Positions 1 to 6,025 of a stretch of 6,025 nt of DNA are shown in pieces. The notes below the pieces were generated by a model. That model ran no database searches. It was not told the origin of the DNA and worked only from the letters and a program-made list of their open reading frames with translations. Each line of letters starts with the position of its first letter. Positions within the stretch are counted from its first letter, which is position 1. This DNA is from an uncultured Gammaproteobacteria bacterium. Its GTDB lineage: Bacteria > Pseudomonadota > Gammaproteobacteria > Pseudomonadales > DT-91. The position numbers and the translations under genes are program-made. The stretch is taken from the NCBI GenBank assembly GCA_929200485.1, contig CAKMZU010000080.1, positions 5,640-11,664 on the forward strand, given 5' to 3'.

Positions 1-154
1 AAGCTTTTGCTGCTTCTTCTGCTGCCGCCTGTGCGTTTAGACCTGCAACTAAAACAGTTACCTCGCCACCAATAGCGTTAGCTGCAGCGATAGTGTTTAA
101 GGTCGCTCCCTTTAAAGAAGCATTATCGTGTTCTGCAATAACTAAAATACTCAT
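1..154 (-). CDS. etfA: Electron transfer flavoprotein alpha subunit, N-terminal part (cut by window edge)
   Basis: The reverse strand reads from the ATG at 154 for 51 codons and runs off the window. The peptide begins MSILVIAEHDNASLKGATLN and continues with an Ala-rich stretch and a VTVLVAG strand, the typical start of ETF alpha (domain I, Rossmann-like). By family knowledge the alpha subunit pairs with EtfB and carries most of the FAD site in its C-terminal half, which lies outside this window. The start is only 2 bp after the etfB stop codon, so the two are co-transcribed and probably translationally coupled. An AAGG sequence about 10 nt upstream, inside the end of etfB, can serve as ribosome binding site. 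The visible part shows no defect; completeness of the gene cannot be judged. Confidence 0.95.
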   Translation of the reverse strand, partial: MSILVIAEHDNASLKGATLNTIAAANAIGGEVTVLVAGLNAQAAAEEAAKA

Positions 155-156
155 TC

Positions 157-906
157 TTATAGTACCTTCGCTTCAGTTTTTAACTTTTCAACCAATTCAG
201 CCACGGTTTCAACCTTAACACCGGCTTGACGCTCAGCAGGTGGCTCAACACTTAGCATTTTCACTTTAGAAGTCACATCAACACCTAGCTCTTCAGGAGT
301 CAAGGTATCTAGTGGCTTTTTCTTCGCCTTCATGATGTTAGGCAAAGAAGCATAACGTGGCTCATTCAAACGCAAGTCAGTCGTAACGACTGCTGGAAGA
401 TTTAAAGAAACGGTTTGCAAACCACCGTCGATTTCACGAGTGACCTGTGCTTTACCGTCTTCAATGACGACTTCAGAGGCAAAGGTACCTTGACTCATGC
501 CGGTTAATGCTGCAAGCATTTGCCCTGTTTGGTTATTGTCATCATCAATGGCCTGCTTACCCAAGATCACAAGATCAGGCGATTCTTTTTCGACAATCCC
601 TTTTAGTAACTTAGCGACTGCTAATGGTTGAAGTTTTTCAGAGGTTTCAACCAAAATACCACGGTCTGCACCTAGAGCAAGTGCGGTACGGATCTGCTCC
701 TGACAAACTTTCTCACCTAACGAAACGGCAACAACTTCAGTAGCAACCCCTTTTTCTTTTAAACGAACCGCTTCTTCAACCGCGATTTCACAAAAAGGGT
801 TAATTGACATTTTTACATTGGCTAGATCAACGTCTGACCCATCACTTTTTGGTCGTACTTTTACGTTATAATCGACCACACGCTTGACTGCGACAAGAAC
901 CTTCAT
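157..906 (-). CDS. etfB: Electron transfer flavoprotein beta subunit
   Basis: This 249-residue protein matches the usual length of bacterial EtfB and begins [18 protein letters not shown], the family's N-terminal strand. The ETF-beta signature region is at about 155-178 ([11 protein letters not shown] followed by [11 protein letters not shown]). It is followed by the recognition loop [18 protein letters not shown] at 180-197, whose Leu188 corresponds to the residue that anchors ETF onto partner dehydrogenases. Segments around 74-85 ([12 protein letters not shown]) and 116-130 ([15 protein letters not shown]) form the AMP-binding part. EtfAB is a soluble cytoplasmic heterodimer that takes electrons from acyl-CoA and other flavin dehydrogenases and passes them to ETF:quinone oxidoreductase, encoded divergently next door. 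The ATG at 906 has a purine-rich GAGAG about 7 nt upstream. This is the housekeeping group I type, not the FixAB bifurcating type, judged from the Pseudomonas-like sequence. Confidence 0.97.
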   Translation of the reverse strand: MKVLVAVKRVVDYNVKVRPKSDGSDVDLANVKMSINPFCEIAVEEAVRLKEKGVATEVVAVSLGEKVCQEQIRTALALGADRGILVETSEKLQPLAVAKLLKGIVEKESPDLVILGKQAIDDDNNQTGQMLAALTGMSQGTFASEVVIEDGKAQVTREIDGGLQTVSLNLPAVVTTDLRLNEPRYASLPNIMKAKKKPLDTLTPEELGVDVTSKVKMLSVEPPAERQAGVKVETVAELVEKLKTEAKVL

Positions 907-1080
907 GGACTGCTCTCTATCTGGTTAATGAACTATTGTTTTTAACTAAAAGGCAGACTTAGAAAACAACGCACTAAGCCTTTTTAGAGGCGCATATACT
1001 GACTGTTCTGATGCGATAAATCAAGGGGATTGAGAGATAAAGGGGTGGACTTTCAGGTCAATTTATTGTCATTTTCTACG

Positions 1081-1099
1081 GTTAATGAGAATCATTATC
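1081..1099. promoter_or_regulatory. Fur-box-like operator
   Basis: The 19 bases GTTAATGAGAATCATTATC match the classical Fur consensus GATAATGATAATCATTATC at 17 of 19 positions. The core is a perfect inverted repeat TAATGA-GAA-TCATTA (1083-1097). Fur with Fe(II) normally represses by covering promoter elements. Here the site lies about 42 bp upstream of the etfDH -35 hexamer and 175 bp upstream of the etfB start, where it overlaps a GATAAT on the reverse strand. Leftward etfBA transcription is therefore the more natural target, but this is inference. Confidence is high for the sequence match and moderate for function. Confidence 0.6.
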
Positions 1100-1140
1100 T
1101 TTAAAATCATCAGCTTAGCTGCAAACTTTCAAATATAAAA

Positions 1141-1170
1141 TTGCCAACAAATAGTCGTAAACGATATAAT
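1141..1170 (+). promoter_or_regulatory. Sigma70-type promoter of etfDH
   Basis: TTGCCA (1141-1146, 5 of 6 to the -35 consensus) is followed after 18 bp by a perfect TATAAT (1165-1170). Transcription would start near 1177, giving a leader of about 110 nt before the GTG start of etfDH. A small inverted repeat TCGT-AA-ACGA (1154-1163) lies in the spacer just before the -10 and could be a regulator contact, though it is short enough to be chance. Confidence 0.65.
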
Positions 1171-1275
1171 TCGCGCAATTTTACCGACCCAGTCGCAATT
1201 TCCATTTGATTCTACATGTCTCACTAAGGTCTTGCGATCGTAACAAATCGAATAAGAAACCATTCAGCGAGTGGT

Positions 1276-1281
1276 GAGGAG
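1276..1281 (+). promoter_or_regulatory. Ribosome binding site deciding the etfDH GTG start
   Basis: GAGGAG ends 6 nt before the GTG at 1288, ideal spacing. The alternative ATG at 1303 would be 21 nt away, too far, so the GTG start is preferred. The resulting N-terminus MERESMEFDVVIVGAGPAG also agrees with the MEREYMEFD-type start of Pseudomonas homologues as I remember them. Confidence 0.8.
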
Positions 1282-1287
1282 CATATC

Positions 1288-2928
1288 GTGGAACGTGAAT
1301 CTATGGAGTTTGATGTCGTCATCGTAGGTGCAGGCCCTGCGGGCTTGTCGGCGGCATGTAAAATTCGTCAGTTAAGCGAAGACATCAGTGTTTGTGTTGT
1401 AGAAAAAGGCTCTGAAGTTGGTGCTCATACACTCTCTGGTGCAGTTCTTGAGCCACGCGCACTGAACGAGCTTTTCCCTGACTGGAAAGAAAAAGGTGCT
1501 CCATTAAACACTGAAGTGACTGGCGATGACTTCCTGTTTTTTACCAGCCCTGAAAAATCTATCAAGTTGCCTAACTTCCTGATCCCAAAACCTACGCATA
1601 ACGAAGGCAACTATATCGTCAGCATGGGCAATGTGTGCCGCTGGCTAGCCGAACAGGCGGAAAACCTGGGCGTTGAAATCTATCCTTGCTTCGCGGCATC
1701 TGAAGTGCTTTACAATGATGATGGCAGTGTTCAAGGTATCGCCACGGGCGATATGGGTGTTGGCGCAGATGGCTCACACAAAGACAGCTACATGCCAGGC
1801 ATGGAACTGCACGCAAAATACACCTTATTCGCAGAAGGTTGCCGCGGTCATTTGGGCAAACAGTTAATCGAGCAGTTTAAACTTGATGAAGGCAAAGACC
1901 CTCAACACTATGCCCTTGGTATTAAAGAGATTTGGGATGTCCCTGCTGAACAACACCAGGAAGGTCTAGTCATGCATGGTCTTGGCTGGCCCTTATCGGA
2001 AACCAATTCATCTGGTGGTGCTTTCCTTTATCACGCAGAGAACAACCAGGTCTTTGTCGGGTTAATTACGGACTTAAGCTACAGCAACCCACACTTGAGC
2101 CCTTTTGAAGAATTCCAACGCTTTAAACTACATCCGGAAGCCAAAAAAGTCCTTAAAGGCGGCAAGCGTATTGCCTATGGCGCAAGAGCGTTAACCAAAG
2201 GCGGACTAAACGCTCTGCCTAAAATGCACTTCCCTGGTGGTTTGATTATTGGCTGTGACGCTGGCACATTAAATGGTGTCAAGATCAAAGGTAACCATAC
2301 CGCGATGAAGAGCGGTATGATTGCCGCTGAAACCGTCGTTGATGCACTGAAGAAACAGCAAGAAAATGCTGACCTTGTTCAATATGCTGATAACTTTAAC
2401 AATTCATGGGTGCATGACGAACTGTATAAGTCACGTAACTTCACTGGCATCATGCATAAGTTTGGCACACTGATTGGCTCTGGTCTTATCTGGGTTGAGC
2501 AAAATATCTTTGGCGGCAAAATGCCGCTTAACTTCCGTGATACCTCTAAAGATCATGAAACACTAAAGCCTGCAAACGCCTGCGATAAAATTAATTATCC
2601 GAAGCCTGACAATGAAATCACATTTGATCGTCTATCTTCTGTATTTTTATCAAATACTAACCATGAAGAAGATCAACCTTGTCACTTAACGCTCAAAGAT
2701 CCTGATGTGCCTTTGAAGTACAATCTGCCAACCTTTGATGAACCAGCGCAGCGCTACTGCCCTGCTGGCGTTTATGAAATCGTTGAATCAGAAGGCGGCG
2801 ATAAGCAGTTCCAGATCAATGCTCAGAACTGCGTTCACTGTAAAACCTGTGACATCAAAGACCCGACACAAAACATTGTTTGGGTTACCCCTGAAGGTGC
2901 TGGCGGACCAAACTACCCGAACATGTAA
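1288..2928 (+). CDS. etfDH: Electron transfer flavoprotein:ubiquinone oxidoreductase (ETF-QO)
   Basis: This 546-residue protein is full length for bacterial ETF-QO. It takes electrons from reduced EtfAB and reduces ubiquinone at the cytoplasmic membrane, linking fatty-acid and amino-acid oxidation to respiration. The N-terminal FAD dinucleotide fold carries VIVGAGPAGLSAA (11-23). A second FAD-contact region is GGLIIGCDAGTLNGVKIKGN (317-336). The C-terminal ferredoxin-like domain has the four [4Fe-4S] ligands Cys491 (in YCPAGVY), Cys515, Cys518 and Cys521 (NCVHCKTCDIKDPTQNI). The ending GGPNYPNM is typical of the family. Membrane attachment is monotopic, so no transmembrane helix is expected. 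FixC-type paralogues lack the fused ferredoxin domain, which favours ETF-QO. The gene uses GTG with a strong GAGGAG, is divergent from etfBA, has its own promoter and ends before a hairpin terminator, so it is probably monocistronic. Confidence 0.97.
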   Translation: MERESMEFDVVIVGAGPAGLSAACKIRQLSEDISVCVVEKGSEVGAHTLSGAVLEPRALNELFPDWKEKGAPLNTEVTGDDFLFFTSPEKSIKLPNFLIPKPTHNEGNYIVSMGNVCRWLAEQAENLGVEIYPCFAASEVLYNDDGSVQGIATGDMGVGADGSHKDSYMPGMELHAKYTLFAEGCRGHLGKQLIEQFKLDEGKDPQHYALGIKEIWDVPAEQHQEGLVMHGLGWPLSETNSSGGAFLYHAENNQVFVGLITDLSYSNPHLSPFEEFQRFKLHPEAKKVLKGGKRIAYGARALTKGGLNALPKMHFPGGLIIGCDAGTLNGVKIKGNHTAMKSGMIAAETVVDALKKQQENADLVQYADNFNNSWVHDELYKSRNFTGIMHKFGTLIGSGLIWVEQNIFGGKMPLNFRDTSKDHETLKPANACDKINYPKPDNEITFDRLSSVFLSNTNHEEDQPCHLTLKDPDVPLKYNLPTFDEPAQRYCPAGVYEIVESEGGDKQFQINAQNCVHCKTCDIKDPTQNIVWVTPEGAGGPNYPNM

Positions 2929-2940
2929 TTTCCTTCCATT

Positions 2941-2976
2941 TCTCGTCAGTGACTATTGCTCACTGGCGAGATTTAT
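2941..2976 (+). terminator. Rho-independent-type terminator after etfDH
   Basis: Twelve bases, TCTCGTCAGTGA (2941-2952), pair with TCACTGGCGAGA (2960-2971) around a 7-nt loop, with one G-U pair and otherwise perfect matching. A short T-rich run TTTAT follows. It lies 12 bp past the etfDH stop codon. The same stem read leftward is followed by purines, not T, so it would be a poorer terminator for the converging gene at 3006-4736, although it may slow polymerase from both sides. Confidence 0.75.
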
Positions 2977-3005
2977 CCCACCTTTTCTGTAAAGCTTAAA
3001 GCTTA

Positions 3006-4736
3006 CTATGGCAATAATTTTTCTTCCAACTGCTCAATATCAAACCCCGTGAGCTGCTTAATAAGCTGATTAGATTCAGTATATTCCCCTCGATTAAAGT
3101 GCATCTGAAGAGTTTCCAGCTCAGCCGCCGGGAGCTCAACAACCAGATACAAAGTGTAATCGTAAAAGTTGGGTTTAGGGTCACTGCCGATCTGAGGAAT
3201 ATTTGCCTTACTTATAGGATAAGGAACTTTTACAATGCCCTTTTTATCAGTGGGTACTGCCAGCTGAGTAAACTTGAACAACAGGAGATCATCAGAAACA
3301 TAGCCTTCGCGATCAAGAATATTGACAGGGATTAACATCAGCTGTGTATGCACAAGCTCATTAACATGAGGAATCGAAATAAACCCTCCAACTCGGGCCA
3401 ACTTTGTAAAGTACTGAATGGATTTTCTCTGATTTTCCTCTGACAATTGATGTAACCCTATCGATGCTGACACCAAATCATAGTGGTTTTGCTCACTTTC
3501 GGATATGTCCAGAGGGAGATTCAGATCTTCATAACGTACATCAACAATGCGCTTTTCAAGATCATTATGTTTTTCTTCAACCAGCGTTTTAAGGTTATTG
3601 CCATCAACATCTGATAAGGTAAGACACACTTTCCTGCCTTTTTCTGCAAGGCGTGCTGTTACATCCGCAATGGCTGAATACCTGGGCCCCGAGCATGCAT
3701 CATACATATAAATGGGGCTACCCATATCTTTATCATTTAACGCATTAAAAAGGACTGTATTTATGTGCATTTTCAGATCAGCATGTGCTTTGCCAAAAAG
3801 TCTCATTCGCTGGCTAAAATGCTCATAGGAAGCTTGGATGCCTTGTTCTTTGCCGTGATAATTAAAGCTGTGAGCTTTCAAGGCTTCTAATTCCTCTTGC
3901 AATGGATAAGTCCCATTTCCTCCAACACCATTCCAGTGAATAAACTGTGCAATGCCTAAAAAAGCCATCTCATCGGGCACATACTGTATGGACACAAGCG
4001 ATTTTGCCAATTGCTCATAAAGAGGGTTCTCAACATAAAAATCACTAACTGTTTGCCAGTAGGACGGGGCACTGTCATCTTTATTAAGAAAAACTCTGGA
4101 TATCTCGTCAATGACCGGAAAAATCTCACTGGATGCCACAGCTACTCGTCCAAAGAAGCTATCTTCATTAGCAATATTTTGCTTTATTTCTGAAATATTA
4201 AATTTTTTAAAACGGGTAAATTTATCATCAGACATAAGGTATTCAGCAAAAGCCAGATTGAGCTCATAGGCCTTTAATACCCTGATAAGGCCTATCCCAT
4301 ACTCCAATGCCATCTTTTCAGGCTCTGATAAACCAGCCGTCTCGTGAATAATTTGATACATTTTGCGCTGTTCATTTTGAAAAAATTGTGGCGCTTCCAA
4401 AGACTTTTCATGAATGGCCTGGCAATAATATTCCCTGAATCGTTTGATAGCTAATTGCAGACTTTCATTTTCATAGCCATTATTTCTGTTCAGGCAACTG
4501 AGAGCCTCAAAAGTTTTTTCCGCAAAACTTTCTTGTTTACTCAGTATATTTTTTGCCACCGTTATCGAGGGTATTGAGCGACACTGATATCGCTTGAGCT
4601 GTGTAAGGAGACTATCATTCTCAGCTTTACGAGGATCAGTATGTTCAGCACATAACAGACTCAAACCAGCCTCTCCCAAACAATTTAGAGCAAACACTAA
4701 ACACAATCCACACACAAAAAATTGCATTTTCAACAT
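3006..4736 (-). CDS. Putative exported protein with C-terminal SAM-methyltransferase-like domain
   Basis: The protein has 576 residues and I do not recognise a named family. Residues 1-30 look like a signal peptide: MLK, a hydrophobic core QFFVCGLCLVFALNCL, then possible cleavage after GEA (23) or LCA (30). Cys19 lies in ALNC, a poor lipobox. Residues about 40-335 are mostly helical and charged, without a family I can name. The C-terminal part looks like a class I Rossmann methyltransferase: motif I YDACSGPRYSAIAD (345-358), a strand ending in SDVDGNNL with acidic 376/378, VDVRYEDLNL (398-407), motif IV YDLVSASIGLHQL (419-431) and ARVGGFISIPHV (447-458). The first Gly of motif I is Cys348, so SAM binding is not certain. 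The ATG at 4736 has no clear Shine-Dalgarno sequence, and the open frame upstream offers no other start before a TGA; Met4 (4727) is an alternative. The gene stands alone, facing etfDH. Substrate and location are unknown. Confidence 0.8.
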   Translation of the reverse strand: MLKMQFFVCGLCLVFALNCLGEAGLSLLCAEHTDPRKAENDSLLTQLKRYQCRSIPSITVAKNILSKQESFAEKTFEALSCLNRNNGYENESLQLAIKRFREYYCQAIHEKSLEAPQFFQNEQRKMYQIIHETAGLSEPEKMALEYGIGLIRVLKAYELNLAFAEYLMSDDKFTRFKKFNISEIKQNIANEDSFFGRVAVASSEIFPVIDEISRVFLNKDDSAPSYWQTVSDFYVENPLYEQLAKSLVSIQYVPDEMAFLGIAQFIHWNGVGGNGTYPLQEELEALKAHSFNYHGKEQGIQASYEHFSQRMRLFGKAHADLKMHINTVLFNALNDKDMGSPIYMYDACSGPRYSAIADVTARLAEKGRKVCLTLSDVDGNNLKTLVEEKHNDLEKRIVDVRYEDLNLPLDISESEQNHYDLVSASIGLHQLSEENQRKSIQYFTKLARVGGFISIPHVNELVHTQLMLIPVNILDREGYVSDDLLLFKFTQLAVPTDKKGIVKVPYPISKANIPQIGSDPKPNFYDYTLYLVVELPAAELETLQMHFNRGEYTESNQLIKQLTGFDIEQLEEKLLP

Positions 4737-5201
4737 AAAGTCAGTTAAACAGAAGTAGACTCGAGTTCAATTAAGTAGTTCATTTAATCAAGCGGGCTGT
4801 TGTCGAAACCTCACCTTTGAATATTTACCGATGCTTCGGCCTCCATTCGCAATTTTATTGAACTTTGCCCCTTTTCATACGCTCAATAGTAACAACATTC
4901 CTATTTTTATCACTGACTCTTAGCAACCTGCGCGTGAGTTTAATACTAACGACGTCGCCATGGCTCTCCAGTGATCAGATAGCGAAGCTTACCACTTACA
5001 AAAAAAGTTAAATCTGTGAAAAAATACACTAGTCATAGACCCTTTTTTCTATCTTTCCCGCTTTTAGCCTTTGGAGGAAGCTATCAAGTATTTGTTCGTA
5101 TCTATTTATCAGCCTTATTGGCGACATGTGATATTTAACACTCAATTTCAATCAACTTTTTTAGACTGTTTGTTAACTGTTTATTGTTCAGGAACCACTT
5201 T
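4737..5201. other. Noncoding AT-rich gap between divergent genes
   Basis: These 465 bp separate the leftward methyltransferase-like gene and the rightward CHI-like gene, and must hold both promoters. I found no hexamer pair good enough to call in either direction. Small features are an 8-bp palindrome CGACGTCG (4950-4957), a mini-hairpin CCGA-TGCT-TCGG (4829-4840), and a short direct repeat ACTGTTT (5165-5171 and 5176-5182) just before the downstream gene. The longest ATG frame noticed is a 30-codon one (4831-4923) with no ribosome binding site. No tRNA, known riboswitch or IS end is recognisable. Confidence 0.6.
5190..5193 (+). promoter_or_regulatory. Ribosome binding site deciding the start of the CHI-like gene
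   Basis: AGGA (within TCAGGAAC) ends 8 nt before the ATG at 5202. A frame extension upstream to a TTG at 5184 would put this site inside the coding sequence and add six polar residues (MFRNHF) before the signal peptide, so the ATG at 5202 is the better start. Confidence 0.75.
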
Positions 5202-5879
5202 ATGAAAACACCACTTATTTTGTTTGTATCCATCATCCTGTCAGCAACTTCCATAACCGCTTGGTCTGTTGAGCATATTGAAAATGTTGAAATTTTAGAC
5301 ACAGTAACCCTTGATGGGACTGAACTAGAACGTCAAGGAGCTGGCCCAAGGGTTTGGGGATTCTATGGCTGCGGAAAAACACTCTATATGACACAGAAAT
5401 TTGTGCAAGAACGCTATACTCATTCTGCCCCCGAAGTCAGCGCACGTAAAATAATCGAAGAAAATAAGAAATTTGTCATACTAATCACCATAATGAGTAG
5501 TTTTGCTACCAGAAGTACATTTACTCAAAAACTTGACGAGGGCTTTGATAAATGGCCCGAAAGAAAAAATATCGAAAAAGAAATAACCCAATTCAAGGAA
5601 GCATTTCCTGAAAATTTTACTGTAGGCGATACCTTTATCATTCAGTATTCGCCAGAAACTGGGACGACGCTTTTAAAGAAAGGGGAGTCACTTCTCAAGA
5701 ATGATAAACCTGAAAAAAAGGATGAAGCTCAAACCAATGATCAAACTCTTACAACTATCGACACCAACAAAGAAGAGTTTAAAAAGGGGCTTATGAATGT
5801 TTGGTTCGATCCTAACAATCCAGCCGATGAATATTTAAGAGGTTATCTAATTAACGATAATTGTAAGAGAGACAAATAA
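5202..5879 (+). CDS. Exported chalcone isomerase-like (CHI-fold) protein
   Basis: From the ATG at 5202 the protein has 225 residues. A signal peptide is clear: MK, hydrophobic TPLILFVSIILSATSITA, with cleavage likely near 20-22, so the product should be periplasmic. The mature part follows the pattern of bacterial chalcone isomerase-like proteins: LDGTELERQGAGPRVWGFYGCGKTLYM (about 37-63), an alternating strand and helix region with EGFDKWPE (113-120), FKEAFPENFTVGDTFIIQYSPETGTTLLKKG (131-161), and the ending FKKGLMNVWFDPNNPADEYLRGYL (193-216), the last being most diagnostic. Residues about 162-191 form a Lys/Asp/Thr-rich low-complexity insert where relatives usually have a short turn. Cys57 and Cys221 could form a disulfide. 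Bacterial members are not expected to make flavonoids; their role is generally unknown, with fatty-acid binding suggested for fold relatives. No partner gene is evident. Confidence 0.75.
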   Translation: MKTPLILFVSIILSATSITAWSVEHIENVEILDTVTLDGTELERQGAGPRVWGFYGCGKTLYMTQKFVQERYTHSAPEVSARKIIEENKKFVILITIMSSFATRSTFTQKLDEGFDKWPERKNIEKEITQFKEAFPENFTVGDTFIIQYSPETGTTLLKKGESLLKNDKPEKKDEAQTNDQTLTTIDTNKEEFKKGLMNVWFDPNNPADEYLRGYLINDNCKRDK

Positions 5880-5967
5880 TCATTTTTTGTAAATAAAACT
5901 AATCTACCGCCCTGTTAACCATCGCATTGATAATATTATTTACATAATCGCCTTTGGGTAGTGTGCG

Positions 5968-6025
5968 CTAATCAATCTTTAGTTCTTTAATTTCATCGGG
6001 TTCTTCAGTTTGCTTAAGCGTATTA
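5968..6025 (-). CDS. Possible C-terminal end of a leftward gene (cut by window edge)
   Basis: On the reverse strand one frame reads NTLKQTEEPDEIKELKID and then TAG (5970-5968). The charged, Glu/Lys-rich peptide looks like a protein C-terminus, and a convergent gene ending 88 bp after the CHI-like gene is a sensible layout. Only 18 codons are visible, which is too few to prove coding or name a family. The same frame stays open past the TAG for 22 more codons, to a second TAG at 5901-5899. No hairpin terminator is visible between the two converging ends. Confidence 0.3.
   Translation of the reverse strand, partial: NTLKQTEEPDEIKELKID

Larger units (their letters stand above)
907..1287. other. 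Divergent etfBA / etfDH control region
   Basis: These 381 bp separate the two divergent start codons and hold no convincing gene. From left to right they contain the etfB leader, a Fur-box-like inverted repeat (1081-1099), a perfect short palindrome CAGCT-T-AGCTG (1111-1121), and a good rightward promoter (1141-1170). For the leftward etfBA unit I see only weak candidates: TTGACC (1061-1056) with TATCTC 16 bp on, and a GATAAT (1099-1094, reverse strand) inside the Fur-like site without a good -35. A PsrA-type operator, which controls etf genes in Pseudomonas, was looked for and not found in recognisable form. Confidence 0.7.

Noticed and set aside
1011..1025. Possible FNR-like site (CTGAT...ATCAA) upstream of etfB
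   Set aside because: The half sites are 7 nt apart, not the 4 nt that FNR needs.
1425..1867. Open frames on other frames or the opposite strand inside etfDH
   Set aside because: They lie wholly within a clear, full-length ETF-QO gene and encode no recognisable motif.
2989..3004. Tandem AAAGCTT AAAGCTT between the converging genes
   Set aside because: Two copies of a 7-base unit are too short to indicate a mobile-element scar or attachment site.
4831..4923. 30-codon ATG reading frame (MLRPPFAILL...) in the gap
   Set aside because: It has no ribosome binding site, is short, and its composition is expected from AT-rich noncoding DNA.
4950..4957. CGACGTCG palindrome
   Set aside because: Eight bases, isolated, without promoter context; likely chance.
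5184..5201. Upstream TTG start for the CHI-like gene
   Set aside because: The AGGA ribosome binding site fits the ATG at 5202 and would lie within the extension; the signal peptide also starts naturally at 5202.

Overview
The window reads as chromosomal DNA of a gammaproteobacterium of moderate, slightly AT-rich composition. EtfB and ETF:quinone oxidoreductase resemble the Pseudomonas-type proteins almost throughout, and divergently placed etfBA and etfDH units are familiar from such genomes. The genus cannot be fixed from this sequence.

Left part (1-2976): a leftward etfB-etfA pair (etfA cut by the window edge) diverges from a rightward ETF:quinone oxidoreductase gene. Together they form the electron route from acyl-CoA and related flavin dehydrogenases to ETF, then to the FAD/[4Fe-4S] oxidoreductase, then to the ubiquinone pool. 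The 381-bp gap between them holds a good sigma70-type promoter facing etfDH and a near-consensus Fur-box-like operator, which hints at iron control of this hub. A strong hairpin follows etfDH.

Middle (3006-4736): a leftward, monocistronic-looking 576-residue protein with an N-terminal signal-like segment, a helical N-terminal half I do not recognise, and a C-terminal Rossmann-type, SAM-methyltransferase-like domain. An exported methyltransferase-like protein is the least ordinary item here.

Right part (4737-6025): a 465-bp AT-rich gap with no convincing gene, then a rightward gene for an exported chalcone-isomerase-like (CHI-like fold) protein, whose start should be the ATG at 5202 with a good ribosome binding site. 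The last ~60 bases may hold the C-terminal end of a further leftward gene. No rRNA, tRNA, CRISPR array, insertion sequence or phage gene was seen. I found no clear new multi-gene system; the best leads are the exported methyltransferase-like protein and the Fur-like site.
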